DNA of 64,000 nucleotides from Eumeta japonica (taxonomy: Eukaryota; Arthropoda; Insecta; Lepidoptera; Psychidae), in the NCBI GenBank assembly GCA_005406025.1, contig BGZK01000192.1:62001-126000 (forward strand). The letters run 5' to 3'. The notes below the pieces were generated by a model. That model saw nothing but the letters and a program-made list of their open reading frames with translations. It was not told the origin of the DNA and made no database searches. Every line of letters begins with the position of its first letter. Within the stretch, counting starts at the first letter, position 1. A program made the position numbers and the translations under genes. This document shows positions 47,881 through 59,425 of the stretch, in pieces.

Positions 47881-49444
47881 GCCGTTGCCCATATAATGAT
47901 GTCAAATATAATAAAAAGTATTAAGAAAACAACTTATACATGTAATTGTTGAGTTACATGTGTAAATTGTTTTTGAGGGTTATCACAAACCATTTTACAT
48001 GAGTATTTGATCATTTCCAGCTTCTTCCTGTTGGTCGGTGATTAATATTATGTGCTAACAATCTGATGACCATACAATTAGTTTAAAGTTAAACTGTGTA
48101 TAAAACTTATTTATAACGAGTATCGAATCAGAAGCTTAGACATCAGGTTCCTTTTTTGGTTTTTAATTAGGTTTCAGGAAACCTTTAAAACTACGACGAA
48201 ATCAAATAATGCGGTTCCGTATTTTAAAAAACACGTAATTGTCACATCATTAAACAATGCAAACTTTTAATTAAGTTAAAGGACATATAGCTGAAGGCCC
48301 GTGCGGTGGCGGGGGCGGCCGCCGGCACTCAAACTTCATAACAAGTTACGCAAAAGGACAGACAGAGAGGGAAGTTACATAGATGTAACTTATGTACTAA
48401 TAATTGCATTATTTCGTTAGAACGAAATAAAACAAATAAAATTTTCCATAAATTCGCTTTTTTATGTCAACGATTTATCTTTACCGTATGCAGAGATACA
48501 ACATGATTTTAGCAAATGTAATATGCCAGGACTTAACCTGGAGTTCTGGCCTCGCACTGCTCATCAAAATGCGTTCTCGAACACAGCGTATTAATTTAGC
48601 TGCTCAACGTGACGTAGGTATCTCTAGCGTAGCCAACGGACTCGAACTAAGTTATTTATTACTTTAAATTACGAGATTACGAAAAATCTACTTGAAATCA
48701 AAATATTACAAGGTATTCAACTATTGTGATTCTCGTTTCTGATATTTTCATAAGAGAAAAGCAAAATTCTTTTCAGTTGTTGTAAAGAAACTAAATTATG
48801 TTATAGTACTTGTTGCAAGTAGGCGAAAATCGTATTACAGCATAAGGAATAGTCTCTGAACTTAATTACTGTAACTTCGGCTCGTAATCGAACCATAAGA
48901 AAGTACAACGTATTTCCTACATCGTGTTAAGGCCCAGAGGCGAGGATGGCTAGATTATAAAATATTCACTGCATGTAAGTCTTCTAACTGTATAGTAAAT
49001 ATAATGTGTGACCTCTATATTTTAATAAATAAAATCACATCTATTTTCCAGAAGGGTAAACAGAGACCACAGATTTCCATAATGTACGAACCTTGGACAC
49101 ATTTTTTGCTTAATTCATGTATCGCCTCGTGTAAGCTCGTCAATAAAATCATAAATAATAATTTCGTAAACGTAAATATTACGTTTTTTTATCATTAATG
49201 AAATTCCAGTTGAAAAAAAAACAATGCTGGATTAGCTACTTTGTAAGAGATATATAGTAATAACATTAAATTTACAATATGGCTATAGAGCAGTTACGTA
49301 TTGCAGTCGAATTTGAATTTGAAAAATAGAGTATTAAGACGAGCATGAAAAATGAAATATGTTTTATTAGAAAATACGTCTATTATAATATAATTTATAT
49401 TAATGTATTTTGTTGGTCATTACATTTGTTACGTTTAATACAAG
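47881..49444. other. Unassigned AT-rich DNA
   Basis: A short GC-rich pocket (48298-48330) and a 9-base-pair hairpin near 48372 (AAGTTACAT with ATGTAACTT) are the only notable items. The open frames 48464-48667 and 49004-49198 are unsupported. Confidence 0.4.
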
Positions 49445-49575
49445 CTTATGTCCACGGTTCCGTCGGAGTGAATGAGAATTTTGATTGAGATTTTAATTTT
49501 TATCAAAATCTTAATAGAAAATGTGACTTGATCTCATTACCAATACCAATCATGATCCTACTCCCGAGCTTATCT
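49445..49575 (-). repeat. Helitron-like fragment with hexamer tract
   Basis: A degraded head (TTATGTCCACGGTTCCGTCG) precedes a degenerate tract (ATTTTGATTGAGATTTTAAT, later ATCATGATCCTACTCCCGAG). It follows the pattern of the other fragments of this family but is weak. Confidence 0.35.
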
Positions 49576-50016
49576 TCATCTGAGGACGATGACATTTATC
49601 TGTGCAGAAGACTAATGATGCCGAGGAATAAAATATATTACTAGGTCTGAACAGTACCGTAATATTTCTTCTCATAATAACCGTCGAAATACAGTCGTGT
49701 GAGTGCTAAAACAAATGATTGTATCTTCTTATTTTGTTTATAAAATTGTTGGATAAAAGACTTTTTATAAATACTATAACCTTTTTTTGTGATATGTTAC
49801 AGACAGCCGCACAACTAATGTAAACTGAAAGATTGTATTGTGTCTTATACGGACTTGATAAAGAATTATTTGTAATCGATATTTATTTTGTGTGTGTTTT
49901 ATTAAAGAGTTTTTTCGTATAGTTTTTTATTACCCGGGTAGGGACTAGTTTTAAGGAGAAATATTTGTTGTTTGCTTAAGAATTTTTGTTTGATAAATTA
50001 AACAATTGAAATGTAA
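49576..50016. other. Unassigned AT-rich DNA
   Basis: Nothing is recognised. Confidence 0.4.
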
Positions 50017-50430
50017 TGTGCGTGTGAGATGCATACGAAATTGTGCTTTGGTGGGGAGGACCAATGATAGGCCTTGAAAGCGGCCGTCATTACGGCACGG
50101 CCGCTAATCGGTGTCTCGGGCGCTAGTGGCGCCAATGCATATGCAAATGAAGTGCATGGCCACGCCTCCCCAATTGAAATGTATGCAACTCACATGTGCA
50201 ACGGATGCACCACCTATAAAATGCAGTGGGAGTGGTGCATCCGACACAGTTGCATTGCAACCGTCACATTGTGAAGCTCGGCTGAATAAAGAAGTCTGAA
50301 AGAAAACGCTGTCCATCATTAATGGCCGCCACACCGCAAGAAATCCGCTGAATCAGAAGCGTGCGCTCGTGAAGAGAGGCAACCCGAAGTGTGGGTTTAC
50401 GCGGCGATAGCTGAAATCGCCGTTGCATGA
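50017..50430 (+). mobile_element. Solo-LTR-like block with core promoter and poly(A) signal
   Basis: A sharply bounded, GC-balanced block contains TATAAA at 50215-50220, an arthropod-type initiator (ACAGTT, CAGT at 50247-50250) about 32 bases downstream, and AATAAA at 50285-50290. A start site and a polyadenylation signal some 40 bases apart are typical of the R region of a retrotransposon LTR and unusual for a host gene. The possible ends are TG near 50017 and CA at 50426-50427. The flanking five-base words (TGTAA, TGATA) are similar but not identical, so a target duplication is not proven. No gag or pol sequence lies next to it. Confidence 0.4.
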
Positions 50431-50884
50431 TATTTCTATCAAATCAGAAATTCTATTTATTTTGTAGTATTTCCGTTATTTAAGTATGTGGCAGCACACA
50501 TCTGAATTTTACTGAATCTACTCAATATAAAAACACCAATATACAGGTGTAATATAATCATTGTCTGTATCAATGATTCTGTTGCATAATGAAACTTATG
50601 AGCACTTTTAGAATAATGCCATATTTTCACAGAGTAATTATACATTGTATTTTCTTGTATAGAAAAAGCTCTATATGAAGAGAATACTGTGGACGCTTTG
50701 CATGAGCTGGGAAGGGTTTATGTTTACCAAAAGGTGTCAAAAACAAAAATGAAAAACAAATCCAACTACAAAAAATAACAAAAAGTTAACAACACTAGGT
50801 GTTTTGTAAAGAAGTTAATGGTTACTCAATTGTGGAGTCATAGCTAGTGTTAGGTTTTGGAATGTAAATTAATAATAATAATAT
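50431..50884. other. Unassigned AT-rich DNA
   Basis: Nothing is recognised. Confidence 0.4.
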
Positions 50885-51115
50885 AATAACATCTTCGGAC
50901 ATAGACCCAGCACCATCTGGTCCCAAACTAGACGACAAGGCTTGTACTATGGGTACCAGATAGTTGATAGAATACATATACGCTTTTGTCAAAGATATAA
51001 GATCTCTTTATCTTTAACATAAAGAGACCTTATATATTTACACATATATACAAAGAAACACCCAGGCTCAAGATAAATATTAATTTTTAATCAAATAAAT
51101 AAATGTCTGTCGTCT
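50885..51115 (+). repeat. Dispersed lepidopteran-type repeat
   Basis: The order 'CCATCTGGTCCCAAACTAGA', 'GGCTTGTACTATGGGTACCA', an AT-rich middle, then 'AACACCCAGGCTCAAGATAA' is one that I know from many moth and butterfly sequences. It carries no open reading frame. A small palindrome (TCTCTTTAT with ATAAAGAGA, near 51003-51027) lies inside. Its class (SINE or non-autonomous DNA element) is not clear to me. Confidence 0.5.
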
Positions 51116-51409
51116 TTAGTTCGACTAACGCGTTTCTCTATAAATATATTAATAAAAATCATTGTAAAAGAGACGAGTTTCGGTTCACATAAATTGTCAT
51201 TGACATGTTTCGTTATTTAAAGGTACGCTTGCCCATTCGTAAAGTAAAAAAAAATAGAAAAGGAAAGTACACAGTACATGTTATGCTATAAGAAATTGAT
51301 ATTAATTTGGCTGTTCAAAAACATTAAATTTGAAATTTTATTATAAATTTATAAGCATTTCACTACACGTATTGTGCTATCATGTTTTGTTCACATATTG
51401 ATATAGGGA

Positions 51410-51730
51410 CAATTTATGGTTAATTTTATGAGTTGTATTATTGGATATGATTATGATTGAACTTATGAATTGAATTAGGTGTGGTATTTGTATACTTTGA
51501 TTTAGATCATTACGTAAAATGTCTATGATATAATTGATTTGACATGAGTTGATGATAGATGTATTTATAATTAATTAGGTGAGATAGGAATTGGCGCTTT
51601 GTTTGACTGTTTAGATTTATTGGTTGATATATTTGATTGTTTTATTGATACTCTTTGGTAGGTGATTTGATTTGATTATGTTATTAAAATTGATTATTTC
51701 GATTCATGACGTGAATTGGGTTACTATTTT
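51410..51730. repeat. C-depleted degenerate TTGATT tract
   Basis: Over about 320 bases cytosine is rare on the plus strand (roughly one in twenty bases) while G is common. Motifs of the type TTGAT, TTGATTG and GATTTGA recur irregularly. It looks like an old, decayed simple repeat. It has no open frame and no recognisable element. Confidence 0.5.
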
Positions 51731-53694
51731 TTATATATTTATTTTGTAAGTTTAAATTAAGTTTCGTGTATACGTTGTCTTTACATTAAAGTTACAAATG
51801 GCAATGCGCGCACTTTTGCGTCAGTGTAAGACACTGTGTAAGACACACCAGGCAAAATAAAAGAAGATAAAGCTGCACTTGTTCTTACAAAAACAGTTGA
51901 AGGGAAAAAATATAGCCGGGTGTGTCAGGATGCGCTAACGCTGAACCAGACGCGCGGGGAATGCAGCCGATTTTTGAACCACGAGGGACGAGGTCGGGTC
52001 TTGAAGGAGAAACGTTGACAGTACCAGTCTCAGTGAAGTGACCTCACCATTTCATCGAAAAGATCACGGACGGTGATTGGCAGGAAAAAAATACTAAATA
52101 TTTATTCTTATACTTTCTTTCGCGTGTGCAGATTTCTTAATAACTAATTATCTTTCAGGCTGGCGGTTCATTCGCAAGTATGAGCACTGGCTCTCGGGAG
52201 CTGCCCCTAATATTTAAATAAAGTTTATTAACCGAAATATAAAATTTCCCCGTTTGAATATGATCTATTTCAGTGATGTCATATTTAAAAGTACCGGAGG
52301 TAGATGAGCAGGTTTGATACGCATTAGAACTGTTCATCGAGGGTAACATGGGTCTCCAAGCGGGGCTCCATCTGTAAAGAGGTCAGCTAAAACTCTTAGC
52401 TCCATTGAAAATTTAACTCCCTTCCATAAAGGTGGTTCTGGTACACAAAAATAAAACATTGTAATAAAGTCATACAATAAATAATTTGCTAAAATAAGTA
52501 CGATTTAAATATAGGAAATCTGGCATAACACGATAATGATAGTAATATTTTAAATGTTTATTTATAATATTTTATTGCTTACGCTTTATTTTATTTCTCT
52601 TACCTAATTTAATTTTGTTGTTGTTTCGATCGTGGGGTTGATTGATTTCATTGAGATTGATAATATATTCGGTATTAGTCGTCTCATTTGAGACTTGAGT
52701 TAAAACCAACCGATACTTTGTTGATGTAATGTTTGATTTGACTATAACATATATAGTCTCATACTGAGCTTCTACGTTAATAGCTCTAGTGCTACAGACG
52801 TTTATTCTGCGGTTGTCATGTTTGAGAAGTGTCGAGTATACGACGTCATTTTATACAGACATTTTCAATATGACCAAAACTCTAGAAAATTCGGAAAGTT
52901 TAATATTTTCTTTCTTTATAATTGATATTAAACACATAAAAACTTAATTGTTGTATGTTATGGATTGGAGAGCTCTCCGTATACCGAACAGTTCACCGAA
53001 CGAGTGGGGAAACACTCTGACGGTGTAAGCGCGGAAAAAAAAACACAGTTCTATTTTTCGTAGAGCGTGAAAACCATGTGAAACGAAATAGCAGCCATGG
53101 AGTTTCATGACAATACGATAAAACCTATGGTCAGATCGTGATCCTTGGGAGAGTCCAACTTCTGTTCCCGATTCAAATCTAAGGTGTTTCGCGATACATA
53201 ATTGTACTCAAATAATTAGCGACACGATCATGCGTCCTAAAGCACAAATGTATAATCAAACAGTTAATATACATGTAGGCCGTATAGGGATCCGTTTCAG
53301 CGCAAATCAACTGCTCTGATGAGGCAGTGAGTCCGTTAATGAGTAATGCATATTATTATAGTACGTATTTATCTGCATTAGTATACTATTACAAATAGAT
53401 TAAAAACATCTGTTTAATGGTATGTAGGGCATAATCTCTGGAACTTTTTCAAAATTAGTCTAAAGCTACATTAACCCTGAATAATTAGGTTATATTTATT
53501 TTGAATTTTTTATATTTACTAATTTTTGCTTTAATCCGTTTCATAGTTTCAGCATTGAGTACTATCAAACATACGACTTCACATCCACTATATTACAGGT
53601 CGGAGTCACAAAACCAATCATGCCTATCATGAAAGCGACCTGAATAATAATAGTATTCTAAGCGGGTAAAACCACAGGTAGCGTAATATTCATA
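51731..53694. other. Unassigned DNA
   Basis: More balanced stretches occur at 51795-52075 and 52150-52440. A minus-strand frame (52155-52349) lacks recognisable content. No gene is supported. Confidence 0.35.
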
Positions 53695-54315
53695 GAATTT
53701 TCGTGCTATAGAAACGGGCCGTCCGCGCGATTTATAAGCTCGGACCTCATACATCTCTGAGAAATAAGTTTAAGGAAATTGGAATCTTAACTCTGGTATC
53801 ACAATTCATTTATGAATTTGATTTATATGTAAAAAAAAATTACAAATATTCAAAAGAAATAGTAATCGACATAAACTCAATACCAGAAATAAAAATGAAC
53901 TAATCACATGTTAGTCGACTGTGCAAAATCAAAAATTCATTTAGAGGGCTCTGTGTGCGCGTATTCACTAAGATCCCTGTGGATATACAAGATTAACCCA
54001 TATATAAATTTAAGAATGTTCTTAAGCAATCACTTAGTAAAAAAAGTTATTATAGAATTTCTGAATATTTAGAAGACAAATATCCATGGGTATAAGCGGC
54101 TCGACTTCTTACCGGGCTGTTTCGTTCTTAACGGTTTTGTATTGGCTTTGGCTATGTATGTCCAAATTAGAAAAGAGCTACCCTTAAGTTTCTTGCTCGT
54201 TTTTCTGAAGGAAAAACTGCCTTTCGAACGAGTGGTAAAATGTAAATTCACAAAAGATTATGACGTATTTCAAGTGTTATTTTGTAACTTATGAAATGAA
54301 TATATTTTGAATTGA
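53695..54315 (+). pseudogene. 3' end of a non-LTR retrotransposon, second copy
   Basis: Across shifted frames: KRAVRAIYKLGPH-like text near 53715, KEIGILTLVSQFIYEFDLYV near 53775, then RISEYLEDKYPWV near 54055-54090, a 3' untranslated part, and an end at TATGAAATGAATATATTTTG followed by AATTGAA. It aligns in order with 7050-7640, so the two are copies of one family. It is 5'-truncated further than the first copy. The minus-strand frame 54069-54251 is an artefact. Confidence 0.72.
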
Positions 54316-54639
54316 AAAGTGTAATTTATACTACAAATGTAAATTGTACCATAATAGTATCATGAAGAAAAATAATATCTATTATTTTTTTTAAATGCTT
54401 GTATTTATAGGTTTTAATATTGTGGCATTGCTTTATATTTTTTTATGGAAAAGAATAACAAACGACAAATTAAAATAAATACATTCGAAACTAATTTCCA
54501 CAAAAATAGGACAAGTACGAATAGGACTCGCATCTTGTAGATTTCGTACCGAGTAGATATTTCACCCATGAAGAGTCTCGTTGATTTTTGTCTGTTTTCG
54601 ATACTGATACTAGCGACATACTGGTGCCAGGACGAATGA
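54316..54639. other. Unassigned AT-rich DNA
   Basis: Nothing is recognised between the two LINE-related segments. Confidence 0.4.
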
Positions 54640-55135
54640 AACTTTCGAATATTCCTTCACGAAAAGCGATTTGAAATGAAATGTCGTCGTCGTTGCACTA
54701 TTCACACATATATACACTGGCTTCACCCTCTTCGGTGGGCGCTGCTTCCTCTCGTCTTTGGGGTTCTTCTTCCGTCGGCCGCTACACTTGAACTGACAAA
54801 TTAGGCCATTTTTTTTTGGTTTCTCCTCGTAAGAAAATCTCCTCGGTGATTAAAAGCCTTATGAGCTTCTACGCACCCGCGTGCATGAAGTGTGTCCGAC
54901 TTTCATGGACCAAAAAACCCCTGAAAAATTTGATGTTGGCTTCTGCTGTCAGCTCAGGGGCCGTCGTCAGCCTTATCAGACGCAACCGATCAAAATAGAG
55001 ATGCCGTCGGCAAGTGACTCTCCTACGGAGGGTCCGCTTGAATCCCCTCGGCATAGGCAGTCACGAGAGGTTTCGACGCGGCTCAATACCTATGAGTGAC
55101 ACCGGTGCGCTGTGAGCGCCCCGAGAGTTAAACCA
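54640..55135 (-). other. Probable 3' region of the split Jockey-like LINE
   Basis: The minus strand continues from the LINE coding part through a GC-balanced stretch with an open frame at 54869-55054 (RLTTAPELTAEANIKFFRGF, then LVHESRTHFMHAGA) and an arginine- and glutamate-rich continuation. This may be the 3' untranslated part of the LINE or the remains of another repeat. I cannot name it. The plus-strand frames 54816-54998 and 54881-55099 are its shadows. Confidence 0.35.
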
Positions 55136-56185
55136 TTGGAGATTGACTGATTTAGGGGCCTACTTCTATTTCTCTAATCCTTTAAGTACACTGTTTAACT
55201 TTTGACCTTGGTGGTGACGTCATCGGGCGGGTCTGTAAGAACATTCCGTGGTCTTCTAATAAAGTGTTTTGCGGTAGGTGCTTCGTAGGAAGCAGAAGAG
55301 GAAATCAATGGGTTTGGGTGATTGATTTCTATACTGAAGAATCGCTCTAACACGTCTTTCATGTACTTAAATATAGTAGGGAGTTTTGATCTCTATGGTG
55401 AACTGAGTTCTTGACGTATGTACTACTGTGCGTCTGTCGCTCTTCTATTAAAATTGTTTTGGATGACTTGAAGGTCATTTAATGTAGTCGGGGCGGCGTA
55501 AGCAGATGAAGATGCTTACGTCATCACCGGCCATCTGCACATCGTATAAATGGCACGTTTGTTGCGTAGCGACATTCTGATTTTTCTACCTATCATACCA
55601 CCGAGGCATGACATGTAGAATTTAGCTAGCTGCCTAACTCGTCGGATATGATCTCTGAAGTGGAGATGTTAATTCAATGTGATAGTTAGATATTTGTAAT
55701 TGTGTTGCCATGGGATGGGGACATTTAACATGCGGAGAGTGGTGGTGTTTATCGGGTCTACTCGAGTTCTCTTTTTTCATATTGTGGTTGAAATAGATTG
55801 CTGCAGATTTCTCCGGATTAATCTCGATGCTCCAGAGTTGATACCATTGCGTCAGCTCGTCAATGGCCCGTTGGAGGCGCGGTATTATGTATTCTATACT
55901 ACAACTACATAAGTACAGTGTGGTGTTATCGGCATAAAGCACGAGTTTGATGCATGTTTGCGGTCGAGGAATATCATTTGTATATGCGGAGTACAGTAGC
56001 GGTGAGAGCGTGGAGCCTTGAGGCACTCTCGCTCTGATGGGTCGTTTGGAAGAGTAAGGGTTTTCGTGGCGAAAGGTGAATTCTCTGTTATTGATGTAGC
56101 TGTGTATGATTAGTATCAGACGATCTGGTACCTCTAGGGTAGCTATACTGTAAGTGTGTTTCGCGAAACCCAAGGGTTCCGCGAT
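55136..56185 (-). pseudogene. Jockey-like LINE reverse transcriptase, C-terminal half
   Basis: The minus-strand frame reads LEVPDRLILIIHSYINNREF, then RHENPYSSKRPIRARVPQGS, TLSPLLYSAYTNDIPRP and LVLYADNTTLYL, then LQRAIDELTQWYQLWSIEIN. These are the reverse-transcriptase fingers and palm. The polymerase motif normally YADD is YADN here, which would remove a catalytic aspartate. After a frameshift near 55640 the homology continues (PIPWQHNYKYL, FIRRPRNVLTDPPDD near 55220). The N-terminal half is 2.6 kb away at 58840-59425, on the other side of a hAT insertion. The RT makes the cDNA copy during target-primed integration. This copy is inactive. Confidence 0.85.
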
Positions 56186-56486
56186 ACCTCTGTAGGGGTT
56201 CCGCAAGAATTTAGAAAAAATCAAAACACCTCTCTCTGATCGAACATTTGGACTCCGCTCGCCACGCATTTACTTGTGTGAGCACGCAGTCCCTTTGATA
56301 AAATCAGCCTCTGAATTAGACACTATAATTGCGAACAAACGACTTTCAGCTCTAACATCAAAAACATAAAGTCGAGATTGTTTAGAACGCATTTTTTTGA
56401 AGTTCTATTTTTATTTCCGCTTTTTGTTTATCAAAGGCGCCTACTCGAGTATTTTTGAGAATGTCGAGATCGAGTCTGGGACTAAA

Positions 56487-56527
56487 TATAAAAGCGGCGA
56501 TCGCGTTTCGCCCCTCGTCAGTCAGTT
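56487..56527 (+). promoter_or_regulatory. TATA box and initiator of the hAT element
   Basis: TATAAAAG at 56487-56494 is followed by TCAGT at 56518-56522 and again at 56522-56526, a spacing of 31-35 bases. TATA plus TCAGT is the standard arthropod core promoter. It lies about 270 bases before the transposase relic, so it is the natural promoter of that gene. Confidence 0.5.
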
Positions 56528-56790
56528 GACGATTAACGTTCGGAGAGATAAATTCCTACATACCTACTTACAAGTTGGCTAGCGAATTGCGGAGTTTAAA
56601 CGTGATATGAAACTAGTGTTTATTGTTCTACTGCCTGCTGTATTCAGATTGTATCAGTTTTGTACATTTCTTTTTTGTACTAAACTTAGTATCTTATACG
56701 CAGTAACGATTGTGCATAATTTTGACCCCACCATCCTGATGTGTAACATTACTTATTAATAAAGAAGAATAGAACGATGGCTTAGAGGCG

Positions 56791-58636
56791 TTAAACGTGT
56801 TGCAACATCTTCCAATGACGCTGAATGTTCAAGAGCAGTACGCGCGGAGAATACAGCAATTACCGATGCAGACGATGATGCCACGACGTCAAGCTCCATG
56901 GTTTCAAAGACGAAAAAAAAAGGAAGTATGATAAATCATATATCAGTTTCGGATTTGTTGATTCCAACGGCTCACATCTCTGCATGCTATGTAGTAAACT
57001 GCTTCCTAATAGTTCAACGGCACCTGCCAAATTGCGCCGACATTTAGAAACTGTACACCCCGAGTCTAAAGACAAGAATAAAGAATTTTTTATTCGTAAA
57101 AAAGAACAGTTATTGGAAAGTCAAAAAAATATGATGCAATTAACACAAACTTTCAATGAAAAGGCCACGGAGGCATCATATTTAGTTAGCTATCGCATTG
57201 CACAAACAGGTGAAGCGCACACTATCGCTGAGAATTTAATGAAGCCACGTGTGTTAGACATAACAAAATGTATGCTCGATGAAAAATCTGCAAAGCATCT
57301 TTTACTGTGCCGCTATCAAACGATACTGTTTCACGGCGAATCCATGATCTGGCAGCTACGTCAAACAAGAACTAGTTACACTCTACAAAAAACACGATTC
57401 GCCTTGTAAATGGATCAGTCAACTGATGTCGCTGGTCTGGCTATCTTGCTGGTGTTCCATATGAAAGTTCTTTTGAAGAAGACACGCTTATGTGTTCACC
57501 GCTGCCCACAAACACTACCGGGGAAGAAATTTTTAATAAAATAAACATATTTTTTGAGAAAAATAATCTCAGTTGGAACGATTGCATTGATATTTGTACA
57601 GATGGGGTCAAGGCGATGACAGGTAAAACAGCAGGAGCAGTGTCACGAATAAAAAATAAAGCGCCTAATTGTAGTTCCAGTCATTGTATTCTGCATAGAC
57701 AAGCACTTGCGACGAAGCAAATGCCGTCAAATCTAAAATTAGTTATGGATGAAGCGGTAAAAATAATTAATTTTATCAAATCACGACCACTACAATCCCG
57801 ATTGTTCTCATTATTGTGTGAAGATTATGACATAAAACACTGCTGCTCCATACAGAAGTGTGATGGCTGTCTCGGGGTAAAACTTTCACAAGGCTATTTG
57901 AACTTAGAGCCGAGTTACAAATGTTTCTTTCAGCAGATACTTCTTTTAATTTGAAAGACCGTTTGTATTATAAAACTTGGTTGTTCCGATTGTCTTTTAT
58001 GGCGGATATCTTTCAAAAACTGAACGAATTGAATTTATCATTGCGGTAAACAGACAACAGTGTTCCAGGCCTATAAAAAAATAACTGCCTTCAAAAGAAA
58101 ATTAGATTTTTTGGATTATTTGGGTTGGTAAGAGAGAAATAGAAAGCTTTACGTCACTCAGTGAGTTTGTTAGCGATAATGACTCAGAAATGTTTCAAGA
58201 TGATGTGTTTGAAGAATTGGTCCAATATCTCACTTCGATGCGCGCATCTTTTGAAAAGTATTTTCTCGAAGAATAGAATACAAAAATGAAACTTAATTAA
58301 TGGATTCATAATCCTTTTTTACCCAACTTGAAAAAGCCCGAAAGTATGTCAAACGAGATACATGAATCTCTTTTAGAAATGTCATCAGACCCAAGTATGG
58401 AGTCACTGTTCAAAACGACGCCTCTCAACGATTTTTGGTGCAAAATCCGTGATGAATATCCAATGCTTGGCAAAATGGCTCTGAATATTCTTCCGTTCCC
58501 AACAACATATCTGTGCGAAACAGAATTCTCAACCTATGCAGCCACGAAAACAAAATATCACAATAGACTGAATGCCGAACCTGATATAAGACTTCAACTG
58601 TCTTCTACCAAACCTGATATCAACCAATTGATGTAA
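56791..58636 (+). pseudogene. hAT transposase relic, ZBED5-like
   Basis: Order of parts: basic KTKKK, then a BED-type zinc finger (LCMLCSKLLPNSSTAPAKLR, then RHLETVHP; Cys-x2-Cys with His-x4-His). Next come ASYLVSYRIAQTGEAHTIAE, LPLSNDTVSRRIHD-like text in a shifted frame, MDQSTDVAGLAILL (first acidic residue region), DICTDGVKAMTGKTAGAVSR (second) and SSHCILHRQALA. The C-terminal dimerisation part (58328-58636) has FEKYFLEE, NPFLPNL, MALNILPFPTTYLCETEFST and a stop. This is the order of ZBED5/SCAND3-related hAT transposases. Frameshifts (an A-run near 56912, near 57310, and 57950-58330) and stops make it inactive. It is close to full length. Confidence 0.85.
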
Positions 58637-58839
58637 AATAAAAAACAGTTTCATACCTCCAATCAGTTAGATTTTTCTTTTTTAATATCCTAATAATGTA
58701 CTTGCTATGTAGTAAAGTAAGTAATAATTAGTAACTGTAACATTGTATTTTTATTATGCTTATTAATAAAGAATACACTTTTAAAAACTATTGTTTTATT
58801 GTAGGGTTCCGTCAAGTATTTTGCCTTTCAAAAGGGTTT

Positions 58840-59425
58840 CATCACCAAATTGTACATTAAGTCTGCATGCCAAACCTTATCAAAGGCCTTTGGTACATAG
58901 AAAAATACTGCTTCTGTTTTGTGTTTCCTTTTTAGCTCTCCGAGATGTGTTCTACTAGACGAAAGGCTTGTTAGGGACATGAGTGTTGGGGTCGAAATTC
59001 GAATTGTTAGTTTATTATAAGGCCTTCGTTTAATAGATTATTGCTTAAGAGCGTTTTCGGGATTTTTTTCGTAGAGTTTGCCCAGACCACTCAGGGGGTT
59101 GATTGGTCTGTAGCTGGAGGGGAGATCGCGTGGTTTTGGGATTCCGGTTATGACTGCTTCTTTCCAACTAAATGGGAAGTAGCGGTTTTTGAGACACGCA
59201 TTAAATATAGCGACCAGCAGAGCCATTAGTAGCAGAGAAAATCATTTTACTGCTTTATTACTGATGCCGTTCAGGCCCGGTGCCTTTCGGATGTTGAGTT
59301 CTTTGATGTGGGATTGGACTTCATCCAGTGAAACGGGATTCAGATCGTCTTTCGGATCGAGGGAGGTTTTCTGTTGAACTTCCTCCTCGATCCGGTGTAC
59401 GTGTTGTGGATCGTGTGGGGGAAAA
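58840..59425 (-). pseudogene. Jockey-like LINE reverse transcriptase, N-terminal half
   Basis: Minus strand, several frames: LDEVQSHIKELNIRKAPGLN near 59300 (normally KAPGLDGI), then MALLVAIFNACLKNRYFPFS, WKEAVITGIPKPRDLPSSYR and PINPLSGLGKLYEK, then after a frameshift LVEHISE and AVFFYVPKAFDKVWHADLMY. This is the linker and the first palm motifs of a Jockey-type RT. The catalytic motif F-D-x-x-K-A-F-D has Tyr in place of the first Asp. The reading ends at about 58840, exactly where the C-terminal half resumes at 56185. Confidence 0.85.

Larger units (their letters stand above)
56186..58845 (+). mobile_element. ZBED5-like hAT element inserted into the LINE
   Basis: The element lies between the two halves of the LINE, in the opposite orientation. 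The left part holds two GGGTTCCGC words (56171-56210), and the right part holds GTAGGGTTCCGTCAAG near 58801 and CCTTTCAAAAGGGTTT near 58825. I take these as decayed terminal sequences but could not align a clean inverted repeat or an 8-base target duplication, so ends are good to perhaps 30 bases. Inside are a promoter-like sequence (56487), the transposase relic (56791-58636) and AATAAA near 58766. Confidence 0.7.

Noticed and set aside
54816..55099. Plus-strand genes of 60-72 codons
   Set aside because: They lie antisense to the continuous minus-strand LINE-related sequence and are its shadows.
56397..56582. 61-codon frame before the hAT transposase
   Set aside because: It overlaps the TATA/initiator region of the hAT element and has no homology, so it is most likely untranslated leader.
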